Shown here: positions 45,454 through 53,045 of the stretch, in pieces
How positions within the stretch are numbered: the first letter of the stretch is position 1
How the letters are laid out: every line of letters begins with the position of its first letter
Source of the DNA: JAKOUY01 sp037045185
Lineage (GTDB): Bacteria; Actinomycetota; Acidimicrobiia; Acidimicrobiales; Ilumatobacteraceae
Assembly (NCBI GenBank): GCA_037045185.1
Contig: JBAOHQ010000002.1
Coordinates: 62,001-126,000, forward strand
Reading direction: 5' to 3'
Length of the DNA stretch: 64,000 bases
Program-made: the position numbers and the translations under genes
The notes under the pieces: generated by a model
What the model saw: the letters and a program-made list of their open reading frames with translations, nothing else
Database searches by the model: none
Told to the model about the DNA's origin: nothing

Positions 45454-47053
45454 CCGGAAGGCTGGCCAGTTCGGCGATCTGCGAGAGGAACTGCTGGATG
45501 AGCTGCTCACCGGTGCCGACCGCCTGGGTGCTGGTCATCACCGTGACCGAGTAGCCGTTGGGGAAGGTGAGAGCGAACGTCCGGGCGCTCTCGATCGTCC
45601 CCGTGTGACCCCAGGCGCTGGCGAAGATCATCAGCCCCAGGCCGTACCGCCAGTCGGTGTCCCGGGTGTCCAGCGCTGACGGCGTGCGGCGTAGCTTGTC
45701 GGTGTCCGGCTTGAGGAGTGTGGCCCCGTCGGGAGTGCGCAGGCCAACCAGTCGAGCCAGATCCTCCGGCGACATCACCCATGCGCCGGCAGGGCCGAGC
45801 GCCTCCATGTATCGGCGGGCTTCACCGGTGAAGTACACCGGGTCACCGACCGGGTCGGCGTTCGTCGTCATGAAGGTCGCGGTCGTGATGCCCATCGGGG
45901 CCAGTACGAGCCGATCGACCGCCCGCTCGTAGGTCTCACCGGTGACACGCTCGATCAGCGCTCCAAGCAACGTGTAGTTGGCGTTGCTGTAGTTGAACTT
46001 GGTGCCCGGCGCATCGGTCAACGATGCGGCCGCGGCGCGCTGGGCGGTCTTCTGCCAGGGGATGTCCTGACCGAAGAACGTGTCGCGGAGTTTCTGGACA
46101 CCGCTGCCGTGGGACAGCAGCTGGCGGATCGTCACACTGTTGAACATCGGGTCGGTGACCTCGTCGGGAGTCCAGTAGTCCACGAGCGGCTTGTCGATGT
46201 CGATCAGCCCGTCCTCGGCGAGGCGCAGCACGGTGATGGCGGCGATCAGCTTGCTGATGCTGGCCAGCCGAAAGCGGGAGAACTGATCGAGGCGGCGACC
46301 CCTGACGTCCTTGCCGAGCACGTAGGAGCCAACGAGCGTGCCGTTGTGCGAGATCGCCAGGCCGACGCCGTCGCTGGCGGCGAACAACGCCTTGGCCCGG
46401 TTGGAGAAGTCCTCGAACACTGAGCGCTCTGCGTCGGTGATCGTGGGCGATTCGTTTGCCCCGGGGAGCACGGTGGTCTGCGGGAGCGAGACCTGCGGTT
46501 TCCCCCTCGGCGCGCTGGACGCCGGGCTCGGGGAGGTCCCCGTTGTCGAGGTGGAGGCGGTGGGCTGGCTCGAGCCCGGTGCGGAGCCGGTGCCCGGGTG
46601 GGATCCGGCGGGGATCGCCCCGGTCGGGCTCGACGGGCCGACGGTGGTCCCGGGCGCCGGGGATGGTTGGGTCAGTGCTGGCGGCGGGGCGAGCGACCCG
46701 GACACCGGCACGGCCGAGCCGGGCGCGGCCACTTCGGACCCGGGCGTGGGCGCACTCGGTGCCGGCGAGGTTCGGGTTCCGGTGTCGAGCGGCGAGGTGT
46801 CGACCGGCGAGGTGTCGAGCGGCGAGGTGTCGACCGGCGAGGTGTCGACCGGCGAGGTGTCGAGCGGGGTCCCGGCCGCCGGGGCCCCGCCTGTCGCCGT
46901 GGTGCTCGTGGCGGAACCATCGGGTGCCGCAGTGGCAGAGGCGCCGGCAACCGGGCCGGTTGGGGCTGCGGACGGCCCCGTGGCGCGCTCGGTCGAGCAA
47001 CTGGCGATCAGAACGATGGAGAGGGCCGCGGCGCTGCGGGCGCCGCGCTTCAC
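45446..47053 (-). CDS. Serine-hydrolase (beta-lactamase family) lipoprotein
   Basis: The 535-residue protein begins with a lipoprotein signal ending LIASC. About 180 residues of Ala/Pro/Ser/Thr stalk follow, with iterated DTSPVDTSPLD units. The penicillin-binding-protein-like catalytic domain has SxxK in LASISKLIAAI, YSN in FNYSNANYTLL and HTG in WGHTGTIES. All three motifs are intact, so it is a likely D,D-carboxypeptidase, esterase or beta-lactamase-like enzyme on the cell surface. GTG 47053 overlaps the stop of the upstream L,D-transpeptidase, so two wall enzymes are made together. Confidence 0.88.
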   Translation of the reverse strand: MKRGARSAAALSIVLIASCSTERATGPSAAPTGPVAGASATAAPDGSATSTTATGGAPAAGTPLDTSPVDTSPVDTSPLDTSPVDTSPLDTGTRTSPAPSAPTPGSEVAAPGSAVPVSGSLAPPPALTQPSPAPGTTVGPSSPTGAIPAGSHPGTGSAPGSSQPTASTSTTGTSPSPASSAPRGKPQVSLPQTTVLPGANESPTITDAERSVFEDFSNRAKALFAASDGVGLAISHNGTLVGSYVLGKDVRGRRLDQFSRFRLASISKLIAAITVLRLAEDGLIDIDKPLVDYWTPDEVTDPMFNSVTIRQLLSHGSGVQKLRDTFFGQDIPWQKTAQRAAAASLTDAPGTKFNYSNANYTLLGALIERVTGETYERAVDRLVLAPMGITTATFMTTNADPVGDPVYFTGEARRYMEALGPAGAWVMSPEDLARLVGLRTPDGATLLKPDTDKLRRTPSALDTRDTDWRYGLGLMIFASAWGHTGTIESARTFALTFPNGYSVTVMTSTQAVGTGEQLIQQFLSQIAELASLPAS

Positions 47054-48057
47054 AAGACGACGACCGGGGTCCCGACGGTGGCCCATGCCCACGTGAACGC
47101 GGCGTCCAGCGGGGCCTGGCGCTGGCAGCCACCGGACAAGCGGGTTCCCAACTCCGCTTCGGTCTGGTACACCGAGCCGTCGGAGCGGTGAGTGGGGATC
47201 TGGTGGAAGCCGATCGCGCCGCGCTCGGTGTCCAGCCAACGCACCATCTTGTGCAGGAAGGCCTGGCCGTTCCACGCGGTGGTGACAGCCGAGCGGCTGT
47301 AGACCTTGTGGACGCCCGGGGTCTCGTTGTTGTATTTGGAACCCGAGATCAGCCAGGAGCGCACGATGCGGCCCTTGGAGTCGACCGCCCAAATGCGCTG
47401 GCCGGCCCGGCTGTACACCAGGCGGCGGCCGGATCCGCTGTTGTCCGGCAGCGGCGGGGCGTCCTCGCCGGCACTGGCGACGGACGAGAGCAGGAAGCCG
47501 GCGAGGTCCTTGGCGCCCTTCTTCGGCTTCGGCGTACGGATCACCTGCGACTGCTCGTCGGGCCAGATGCCCAGCTTCAGCCCGGTCTCACGCCCGGCGA
47601 TGCCGTCGACGAACATGTCCTTGTCGGTCTGCAGCTTGCGGACTGCCACGGCGGTGGCGTTGCCGTACACGCCGTCGATGTCACCGCTGAAGTAGCCGGC
47701 TTTCTGCAGGGCCTCCTGCAGGCACTCGACGTTCTTGCCCTTCGAGCCCGGGCCGATCGAGCGCTCGGTGAGCACGCAGCCGGTCTCATCGCCGGCGGAG
47801 GCCGCCCCGGTCTCCTCGGTGGTGTCGCCGGCATCGGCGCCGACGGTTCCGCCGGTGGCCGACGCTGGGTCGGCGTTCGTTGGCTGAGTGGCAGCGTTGT
47901 CCACCGATGGCTGCTGCTCTGGCGGAACGGCAACCGGCTTGGCCGACGCCGAGGCACTGGAGTCACCGCCGCCGGTGGCGAACAGGAGCCCGCCCCCAAG
48001 GAGGGCGACGGCGAGGGCGGCGACCAGCCCAACTTGTCGAGTCTCGTGCTGCTTCAT
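47050..48057 (-). CDS. L,D-transpeptidase 2 with peptidoglycan-binding domain
   Basis: The protein has 335 residues. A membrane segment (VGLVAALAVALLGGGLLF) and a linker lead to a PG_binding_1 domain (about 95-155: GPGSKGKNVECLQEALQKAG, YFSGDIDGVYGNATAVAVRK). The catalytic YkuD domain has AIGFHQIPTH and LGTRLSGGCQRQ, where the usual SHGC is SGGC. It probably cross-links peptidoglycan or anchors proteins. The serine-hydrolase gene follows with a GTGA overlap. Confidence 0.85.
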   Translation of the reverse strand: MKQHETRQVGLVAALAVALLGGGLLFATGGGDSSASASAKPVAVPPEQQPSVDNAATQPTNADPASATGGTVGADAGDTTEETGAASAGDETGCVLTERSIGPGSKGKNVECLQEALQKAGYFSGDIDGVYGNATAVAVRKLQTDKDMFVDGIAGRETGLKLGIWPDEQSQVIRTPKPKKGAKDLAGFLLSSVASAGEDAPPLPDNSGSGRRLVYSRAGQRIWAVDSKGRIVRSWLISGSKYNNETPGVHKVYSRSAVTTAWNGQAFLHKMVRWLDTERGAIGFHQIPTHRSDGSVYQTEAELGTRLSGGCQRQAPLDAAFTWAWATVGTPVVVL

Positions 48058-48114
48058 GGCGTCCAGTGGGTTGGGGGAACGACCCGAAATCCTATCAGTG
48101 GCATTCGTCCGGGA

Positions 48115-48122
48115 CGTGGCAC
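48115..48122. repeat. 8-bp target duplication, left copy (CGTGGCAC)
   Basis: The bases CGTGGCAC directly precede the left inverted repeat and recur at 51272-51279 directly after the right one. Confidence 0.9.
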
Positions 48123-48131
48123 GGTAGTGGG

Positions 48132-48323
48132 TCAGTTTGACCAGGCAGCGCCGCAGTGGGTGCACAGCGCCCGCGTGTTGGGGTCGTGCCAAGTGTGTCC
48201 GCGTTGCTCGCACTCATCAGCCCGCGCGGCCATCACCGCTCCAACCGACTTGCCGAGTACAACCGCGCTGGGAATGAAGTTGGCGTCCTCGGTGCCGCGC
48301 TTGCGCTGTTCGTGTTCGTCCAT
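48132..48323 (-). CDS. Small zinc-ribbon-like passenger protein, 63 residues
   Basis: MDEHEQRKRGTEDANFIPSA is followed by a C-terminal part with CEQRGHTWHDPNTRALCTHC, a Cys-His-His-Cys-x-x-Cys spacing suited to one zinc. The last codons and the stop lie inside the left inverted repeat, so the gene belongs to the transposon. The role is unknown; a regulator or accessory transposition factor is possible. Confidence 0.55.
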   Translation of the reverse strand: MDEHEQRKRGTEDANFIPSAVVLGKSVGAVMAARADECEQRGHTWHDPNTRALCTHCGAAWSN

Positions 48324-48338
48324 GTCTATGACGGTAGT

Positions 48339-49190
48339 TCAGTCGAGCAGACCGACGAGCTGGTGAACCGACCATGGGTACCGGGCGACACCTGCCGCCA
48401 TGGCGGGGGTCGTGGGCTTGCCGTACTTCTTGGTGAGGGTGGCGTGGGGGCGGCAGAAGTTGTAGTGCATGTAGTGCAGGCTCACCGCGTGGGCCAGGTT
48501 CTCGACCTTCTTGGAGAACGCGTTAGTCAGCCGGGTGAACCTGCGCATTCCCATCCGCATGGTGAGGTTCTGGCGCTCGACGTAGCTGGTCGAGATGTGC
48601 TCGGTGTCCGGCGTGCCGTTCAGCACCTTGATGTCGGTGACCTTGCACGACGCGGGCGAGTAGCGTCGCTGGTCCTCGGCGGGCGGGTTGGTGTACTCCT
48701 TGATGATCTGCGCGTAGTCGATGTTGTTGCGCCATAGGGCGTCCACGACGGGCGGGTACGAGCCGAAGCCATCAGTCGTCAACTGGATGCGACGGCCGGG
48801 CGTGAGCCGGGACCGCAAGTCACGCAGGAACGTGTAGCAGTCTTCCGTAGTGCGCTCTCCGACGAGCCATGACGGGATGAGCTTCGTGTCTGCGTCGATG
48901 GCCACCCAAGTCCACACGTCGCCGTAGCCGAACGTGCCCTGGAACTCCTCCGGCACGTTCTTCTGCTTCGAGTAGCAGAACGACCAGATCTCGTCGCACT
49001 CGATGCGCTTGCAGGTCAGGTTCTGGATCGCGCCGTCCTGGAACTCGGCACACGCCTTGCCCAGGTCAGCGAGCAACTTGACGATCGTGTTTTTCGCCAC
49101 GCCCGTCACCCGCACCGTGGCCCGAATGCTCATGCCCTCAACCAGGCATCCCACGACCTGCGCCCGCTGATCGGTGCTCAACCGGTTCAT
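48339..49190 (-). CDS. IS1-family transposase
   Basis: The protein has about 283 residues. An N-terminal zinc/HTH-like region (MNRLSTDQRAQVVGCLVEGM, SIRATVRVTGVAKNTIVKLL) is followed by a DDE core: RIECDEIWSFCYSKQKN, WVAIDADTKLIPSW, LTTDGFGSY and STSYVERQNLTMRMGMRRFT. The ending PAMAAGVARYPWSV is typical of the IS1-type transposases of actinobacteria and cyanobacteria. I chose ATG 49190: a perfect TATAAT lies at 49198-49203 on this strand, so the mRNA probably begins at or next to this ATG. Confidence 0.9.
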   Translation of the reverse strand: MNRLSTDQRAQVVGCLVEGMSIRATVRVTGVAKNTIVKLLADLGKACAEFQDGAIQNLTCKRIECDEIWSFCYSKQKNVPEEFQGTFGYGDVWTWVAIDADTKLIPSWLVGERTTEDCYTFLRDLRSRLTPGRRIQLTTDGFGSYPPVVDALWRNNIDYAQIIKEYTNPPAEDQRRYSPASCKVTDIKVLNGTPDTEHISTSYVERQNLTMRMGMRRFTRLTNAFSKKVENLAHAVSLHYMHYNFCRPHATLTKKYGKPTTPAMAAGVARYPWSVHQLVGLLD

Positions 49191-49197
49191 ACTGACC

Positions 49198-49203
49198 ATT
49201 ATA
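49198..49203 (-). promoter_or_regulatory. Perfect -10 box (TATAAT) before the transposase
   Basis: On the minus strand TATAAT ends seven bases before ATG 49190, which implies a leaderless transposase mRNA. I see no good -35 box. The remaining bases to 49294 separate it from the divergent passenger operon. Confidence 0.55.
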
Positions 49204-49294
49204 CTTGACCGACTAAGAAGGAAGGCAACATTTGATTCAACTTCTCGTTCAACAAACACTGGACGAAGGTAACTCAGGACTGTAACCTGTGTCC

Positions 49295-49927
49295 ATGACC
49301 CCGTTGCTGACCTTCGACAACGCCCGCGAGTTGACCCTACCGTTTCATGACGCCTGGGTGCAGGCGCACCTTGAATCCTGGGCGTTGTGGAGCAAGCAAC
49401 TAACCGAGAACTCTGAGTTCGTGAAGGCGCTCACGCCCGGTGATCGCTACCTGATTCTGCACCGACACGTCACCGACCGTGCGGCCCGATACCTGGAAGG
49501 CCGAGTCACATCGACTGACAAGCTCGACTTCTTCGCCCAGATCGTCCGAGGGCAAGCGCTCGTCAGGTTCAAACATCTCGACACCGACCTGAAGACTCGC
49601 AACTATCCGACCGATCAACAGAAGCATCTCGACCAACAGGCATATACCGATCGCCTCGTTAAGCAACTCGCCCTGGAGGGCGTCGAGGGGCTCCCCACGG
49701 TCGTCACCTGTGGCTACACCTTGAACCCCGCCGAGGACGGCATCAGCCGGATCGTGTTGACGTGCAGGAACCCGCGCCTGCTGTGGTGCATCTCTCTGTA
49801 CGACTCCGAGGCCGGCACCGGGGGTGGCGATCTCGATGTGCCATCGTTCCCGTCCATGCCACCCGCGCCGCCACGCATCATCTCCACCCGTACGAAGGTC
49901 GCCGAAGGTGAGCGTGACGCCCAATGA
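49295..49927 (+). CDS. Unknown passenger protein, partner of the ImmA/IrrE gene
   Basis: This is a protein of about 210 residues (MTPLLTFDNARELTLPFHDA at the start; VTCGYTLNPAEDGISRIVLT and RLLWCISLYDSEAG later). I do not recognise the family. The central region is helical with many charged residues, and a Pro-rich tail follows. The ATG of the XRE-ImmA/IrrE gene overlaps its stop (ATGA), a tight coupling typical of toxin-antitoxin or repressor-protease pairs. Confidence 0.65.
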   Translation: MTPLLTFDNARELTLPFHDAWVQAHLESWALWSKQLTENSEFVKALTPGDRYLILHRHVTDRAARYLEGRVTSTDKLDFFAQIVRGQALVRFKHLDTDLKTRNYPTDQQKHLDQQAYTDRLVKQLALEGVEGLPTVVTCGYTLNPAEDGISRIVLTCRNPRLLWCISLYDSEAGTGGGDLDVPSFPSMPPAPPRIISTRTKVAEGERDAQ

Positions 49928-50988
49928 CATCACCGACGTTCAACGAGGAGATCCTCACGCTGGCTCTTGACTCACGCGCCAGGACCAGCGCGTGGCTCGC
50001 CAATGAGATGCAGGTCACGCCCGGCATGGTGTCGAAGTGGCTCCACGGAACGGTCGTCCCGAGCGACGATCGCGCCGTCGAGATCGCCGGAAAACTGAAC
50101 TATCCGGTCAGGCTGTTCTACCGCCCCGAACGGGTACGGAACTCAGACAGCGTGTGCTTCCATCACCGCAAGCGCAAGTCGATGCCCGCCCGCCTTCTCC
50201 AACGGATCGAAGCGGAGATGCACCTGACGCAGTTACAGGCAAAACGAATGCTCAACGACCTGGAGATCGAATCCACCCTCCCATTCCTGACCCTCGACAC
50301 CGACGAGTTCGGCGGCGCGGCGGAAACGGCACAAGCGCTTCGCTCATATTGGCGCGTCCCGCCCGGACCGATCGCCAACCTCACCACCTTGGTGGAGTCT
50401 GCCGGGGCTGTGGTCGTTCTGCGTTCGTTCGGCACCACCAAGCTCGACGGGATGAGCTGCTGGGCGAAGGGCACGCCGCCGCTGTTCTTCCTCAACGCTG
50501 ACCTTCCAACCGACCGTCAACGGTGGACCCTCGCACATGAATTGGGGCACCTCACGATGCACGGTACGCCACCTCAAGGTGATCCTGAGGTTGAGGCAGA
50601 GGACTTTGCGCGCGAACTACTCCTGCCGGCCGGTGCCACGACAACCGAGTTGCGCAGGCTCTCGTTCATGCGCTTGCCAGCTTTGAAGCATGAGTGGCGA
50701 GTACCGATGAAAGAACTGATCACGGCAGCACATCGTCGACAACTGCTCCCGCCCAGCAAGACCAAGAGCTTGTCGGTTCAATACAGCCGCGCAGGTTGGG
50801 GTACCAGCGAGGGCTACCCCATCAGCCCCGAACGGCCGTCCAGCATCGGCGAGGCCCTGCGGATTCACCTTGGCGAGCACGGATACACCGTCGATGAACT
50901 GGCCGCGGTGGTCGACCTGTACCCCGATGAGTTCCGCGGGAACTTCAACATTCCCGATCCCAAAGAACCGCGACTACGCGTTGTGTGA
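49924..50988 (+). CDS. XRE-type regulator fused to ImmA/IrrE metallopeptidase
   Basis: The protein has 354 residues. An N-terminal HTH (about 12-60: TSAWLANEMQVTPGMVSKWL) is followed by an ImmA/IrrE zinc peptidase with WTLAHELGHLTMHG near residue 205 and the third-ligand region EVEAEDFARELLLPA. Such fusions cleave a repressor or antitoxin, or act as antitoxins with a co-transcribed toxin. It is coupled to the unknown gene before it and lies within the IS1-family transposon, so it may help maintain the element or control its movement. Confidence 0.85.
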   Translation: MTSPTFNEEILTLALDSRARTSAWLANEMQVTPGMVSKWLHGTVVPSDDRAVEIAGKLNYPVRLFYRPERVRNSDSVCFHHRKRKSMPARLLQRIEAEMHLTQLQAKRMLNDLEIESTLPFLTLDTDEFGGAAETAQALRSYWRVPPGPIANLTTLVESAGAVVVLRSFGTTKLDGMSCWAKGTPPLFFLNADLPTDRQRWTLAHELGHLTMHGTPPQGDPEVEAEDFARELLLPAGATTTELRRLSFMRLPALKHEWRVPMKELITAAHRRQLLPPSKTKSLSVQYSRAGWGTSEGYPISPERPSSIGEALRIHLGEHGYTVDELAAVVDLYPDEFRGNFNIPDPKEPRLRVV

Positions 50989-51216
50989 CGCCCAACGCGC
51001 AGAAGCTGCTTTGCGTGCGATCTCGCTTCGTTGTTCCGCGGATAACTTCGCCGCCCGAGCCTTGCCACCCTTGAGACCCCCGGCTCGCCCCAGCGCCACC
51101 GCGTGCGGGTTCTTGCCCTCGTCGGGATCGGGCACGTCCTCGTCACTCACGGACTGAGCCACGATCGCCGCGGCCATCGAGTTGAGATCGCGGGGCTTGC
51201 TTGAGCGCTTAGCCAT
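50974..51216 (-). CDS. Small basic KGG-like protein, 80 residues
   Basis: The C-terminal half reads GRAGGLKGGKARAAKLSAEQ then IARKAASARW, the Gly-Gly-Lys-Gly-Gly and A-R-x-A pattern common in small stress- or histone-like proteins. It overlaps the 3' end of the ImmA/IrrE gene by 15 bases from the opposite strand and is the last gene of the transposon. DNA binding is plausible from the charge pattern. Confidence 0.6.
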   Translation of the reverse strand: MAKRSSKPRDLNSMAAAIVAQSVSDEDVPDPDEGKNPHAVALGRAGGLKGGKARAAKLSAEQRSEIARKAASARWASHNA

Positions 51217-51271
51217 GCCTCACACCGTATCCATCCCCGGCCACCTGTCAACTTCAAACTGACCCACTACC

Positions 51272-51279
51272 CGTGGCAC
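51272..51279. repeat. 8-bp target duplication, right copy (CGTGGCAC)
   Basis: Identical to 48115-48122 and directly adjacent to the right inverted repeat of the IS1-family transposon. Confidence 0.9.
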
Positions 51280-51323
51280 CCGGGCCGGGGGACTCCGCGA
51301 CACCCCTCTGCGACGATGTCGAC

Positions 51324-51647
51324 ATGCAAGCCCACTCGTCCGCCGTCGACTTCGCCCACATCGCCAGGTTGCTGTCCTCCATCGCCCGAACTCATGGCCA
51401 TGTGGCCCCCTCGTTCCGCTCGCCGCCGCGGCTGGTGGGTGTTGACCGCAGTGTGCGTCGCTTTGCTGGTGGCGCGGTCTCGGTGGCGGTTGCCGTGCGC
51501 GGCCGGCCGTGGGCGGCGGTGGTGGCCGACATGATCGAGGGGGTCGTGGTGGCCAACCGCTTGACACCGCCCCTGGCCGACCGCCTGCGCACCGAGATGT
51601 GGGCCGCAGTCACCGACGGCCACGGCCTCGTGGCGGACGTGGCCTGA
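51324..51647 (+). CDS. Hypothetical protein, 107 residues
   Basis: It begins MQAHSSAVDFAHIARLLSSI and contains VAVRGRPWAAVVADMIEGVV. It has helical ends around a beta-like middle, and no motif I can name. It lies between the transposon and tRNA-Leu and is probably chromosomal. Its promoter side was altered by the transposon 44 bases upstream. Confidence 0.5.
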   Translation: MQAHSSAVDFAHIARLLSSIARTHGHVAPSFRSPPRLVGVDRSVRRFAGGAVSVAVAVRGRPWAAVVADMIEGVVVANRLTPPLADRLRTEMWAAVTDGHGLVADVA

Positions 51648-51672
51648 TGCCGCGGTCGTATGCTCGCCCTGC

Positions 51673-51756
51673 GCCCGGGTGGTGGAAGTGGCAGACACGG
51701 GGGGCTTAAACCCCCCTTCCCGCGAGGGAGTGTGGGTTCGAACCCCACCCCGGGCA
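51673..51756 (+). tRNA. tRNA-Leu (anticodon TAA)
   Basis: An 84-base class II tRNA folds with acceptor arm GCCCGGG / CCCGGGC, discriminator A and a 5-bp G/C anticodon stem with loop CTTAAAC (anticodon TAA). It has a variable arm CCCGCGAGGG-type hairpin and T-arm GTGGG-TTCGAAC-CCCAC. CCA is not encoded (ACGA follows). A tyrosine integrase starts 113 bases downstream, so the 3' end of this gene is the likely attachment site of the following island. Confidence 0.95.
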
Positions 51757-51868
51757 CGAAGAACACGCAGGTAATATCTGATTCGGGTGGTCCTCGGATC
51801 GGCCGGCAGCGTGTCAAAAGGTGCACAAAAGGTGCACAACGGTGGCGAGATCGGCGTACTCTTCTTGC

Positions 51869-53026
51869 ATGGCTCGAGGGTCCGTGTTCCGCAAGGACGG
51901 CGCCTGGGCGTACCGCGTCGATGCGGGGTTCCACGCCGAGACTGGAAAGCGGCGGCAGTTGCTCCGCCAGGGCTTCGCCACGAAACGCGCGGCGGAGCAG
52001 GCGCTCGCCGAGGCAGTTGGAGCCTCAACTCGCGGCATGGCCGTGTCGCGATCGACGATCAAGCTCGACGGGTACTTGGACGAATGGTTCGCCACGGCTC
52101 GCCAGTCGTTGCGGCCGACCACGGCGCGCGGCTACGCGCAGTCGATCGGTCGGCTCTCCAAGGCCCTCGGCAACTATCAGCTGCAGTCGCTCACGCCGAT
52201 GCAGGTTCAGCGCTGCTACACCGAGCTGCTCGAGTCCGGTGGGCACGAGGGCAAGCCGTTGGCACCGAAGACGGTGCGCCACGCGCACGTTGTGTTGCGC
52301 AAGGCGCTGGCCGACGCGGAGCGCATGGGGTTGGTGTCTCGCAACGCCGCTGCATCTGCGCGGCCGCCGGCAGGGGAGCACGCGGAGATGACGACGTGGT
52401 CGTCGGAGGATCTGCGCGACTTCCTCGCCGCGATCGACGGGCACCGGTACGAGATCGGGTTCCGCTTGCTCGCGGCCACAGGGCTGCGTCGGGGCGAAGT
52501 GCTCGGTCTGCGCTGGCGCGACGTCGACTTCGACCTGGGCCAGATCGCAGTCGCCAACACCATCACCGAGATCGGTGCCGAAACGGTGATGGGGCCCCCA
52601 AAGACGGCGCGCAGCCGTCGCAACGTGTACCTCGACCGTCGAACGGTGGCGGCCTTGCGCGAACACCGGCAACGTCAACGCGAGCAGCGAATGGCGGCCG
52701 GACCGGCGTGGGACGCCGATCACGACTGGGTGCTCACCGACGAGTTGGGTGGCTTCGTGCGCCCGCAGTCGATGTCGTACGAATGGCGCAAGCTGATCGA
52801 GCGGCTCGACCTGCCGAGGATTCGTCTCCACGACCTCAGGCACACCCACGCGACCCTGGCCCTGAAGGCTGGCGTCCATCCGAAGGTCGTGTCCGAGCGG
52901 CTCGGCCACGCCACCGTGGGCATTACGCTCGATCTGTACTCCCACGTCGTCCCTTCGCTCGCCAGGGACGCTGCCGAACAGATCATGAGCTCCACCTACG
53001 GTGAGGACTTCTCAGGGTCGCGGTGA
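51869..53026 (+). CDS. Phage-type tyrosine integrase
   Basis: The 385-residue protein has an N-terminal AP2-like arm-binding part (SVFRKDGAWAYRVDAGF), a core-binding SAM-like domain (about 65-165) and the catalytic domain with Arg in ATGLRRGEVLGLRW, His-x-x-Arg in LHDLRHTHATLALKAG, His in LGHATVGITL and the nucleophile Tyr in LDLYSHV. The active site is complete. It lies just after tRNA-Leu in the same direction, the standard arrangement for island or phage integration. I saw no structural phage genes in the rest of the window. Confidence 0.93.
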   Translation: MARGSVFRKDGAWAYRVDAGFHAETGKRRQLLRQGFATKRAAEQALAEAVGASTRGMAVSRSTIKLDGYLDEWFATARQSLRPTTARGYAQSIGRLSKALGNYQLQSLTPMQVQRCYTELLESGGHEGKPLAPKTVRHAHVVLRKALADAERMGLVSRNAAASARPPAGEHAEMTTWSSEDLRDFLAAIDGHRYEIGFRLLAATGLRRGEVLGLRWRDVDFDLGQIAVANTITEIGAETVMGPPKTARSRRNVYLDRRTVAALREHRQRQREQRMAAGPAWDADHDWVLTDELGGFVRPQSMSYEWRKLIERLDLPRIRLHDLRHTHATLALKAGVHPKVVSERLGHATVGITLDLYSHVVPSLARDAAEQIMSSTYGEDFSGSR

Positions 53027-53045
53027 CGACTTCCGGACGGCTGCT

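Larger units (their letters stand above)
48123..51271. mobile_element. IS1-family transposon with passenger genes (3149 bp)
   Basis: Perfect 18-bp terminal inverted repeats GGTAGTGGGTCAGTTTGA lie at 48123-48140 and, inverted, at 51254-51271. The 8-bp direct repeat CGTGGCAC flanks both ends, the size expected for IS1-type transposition. Inside are an IS1-type transposase and four other genes: a small Cys/His protein, a 210-residue unknown, an XRE-ImmA/IrrE metallopeptidase and an 80-residue KGG-like basic protein. IS elements with passengers beyond the transposase are uncommon. The element separates the L,D-transpeptidase promoter side from the 51.3 kb hypothetical gene. Confidence 0.92.
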
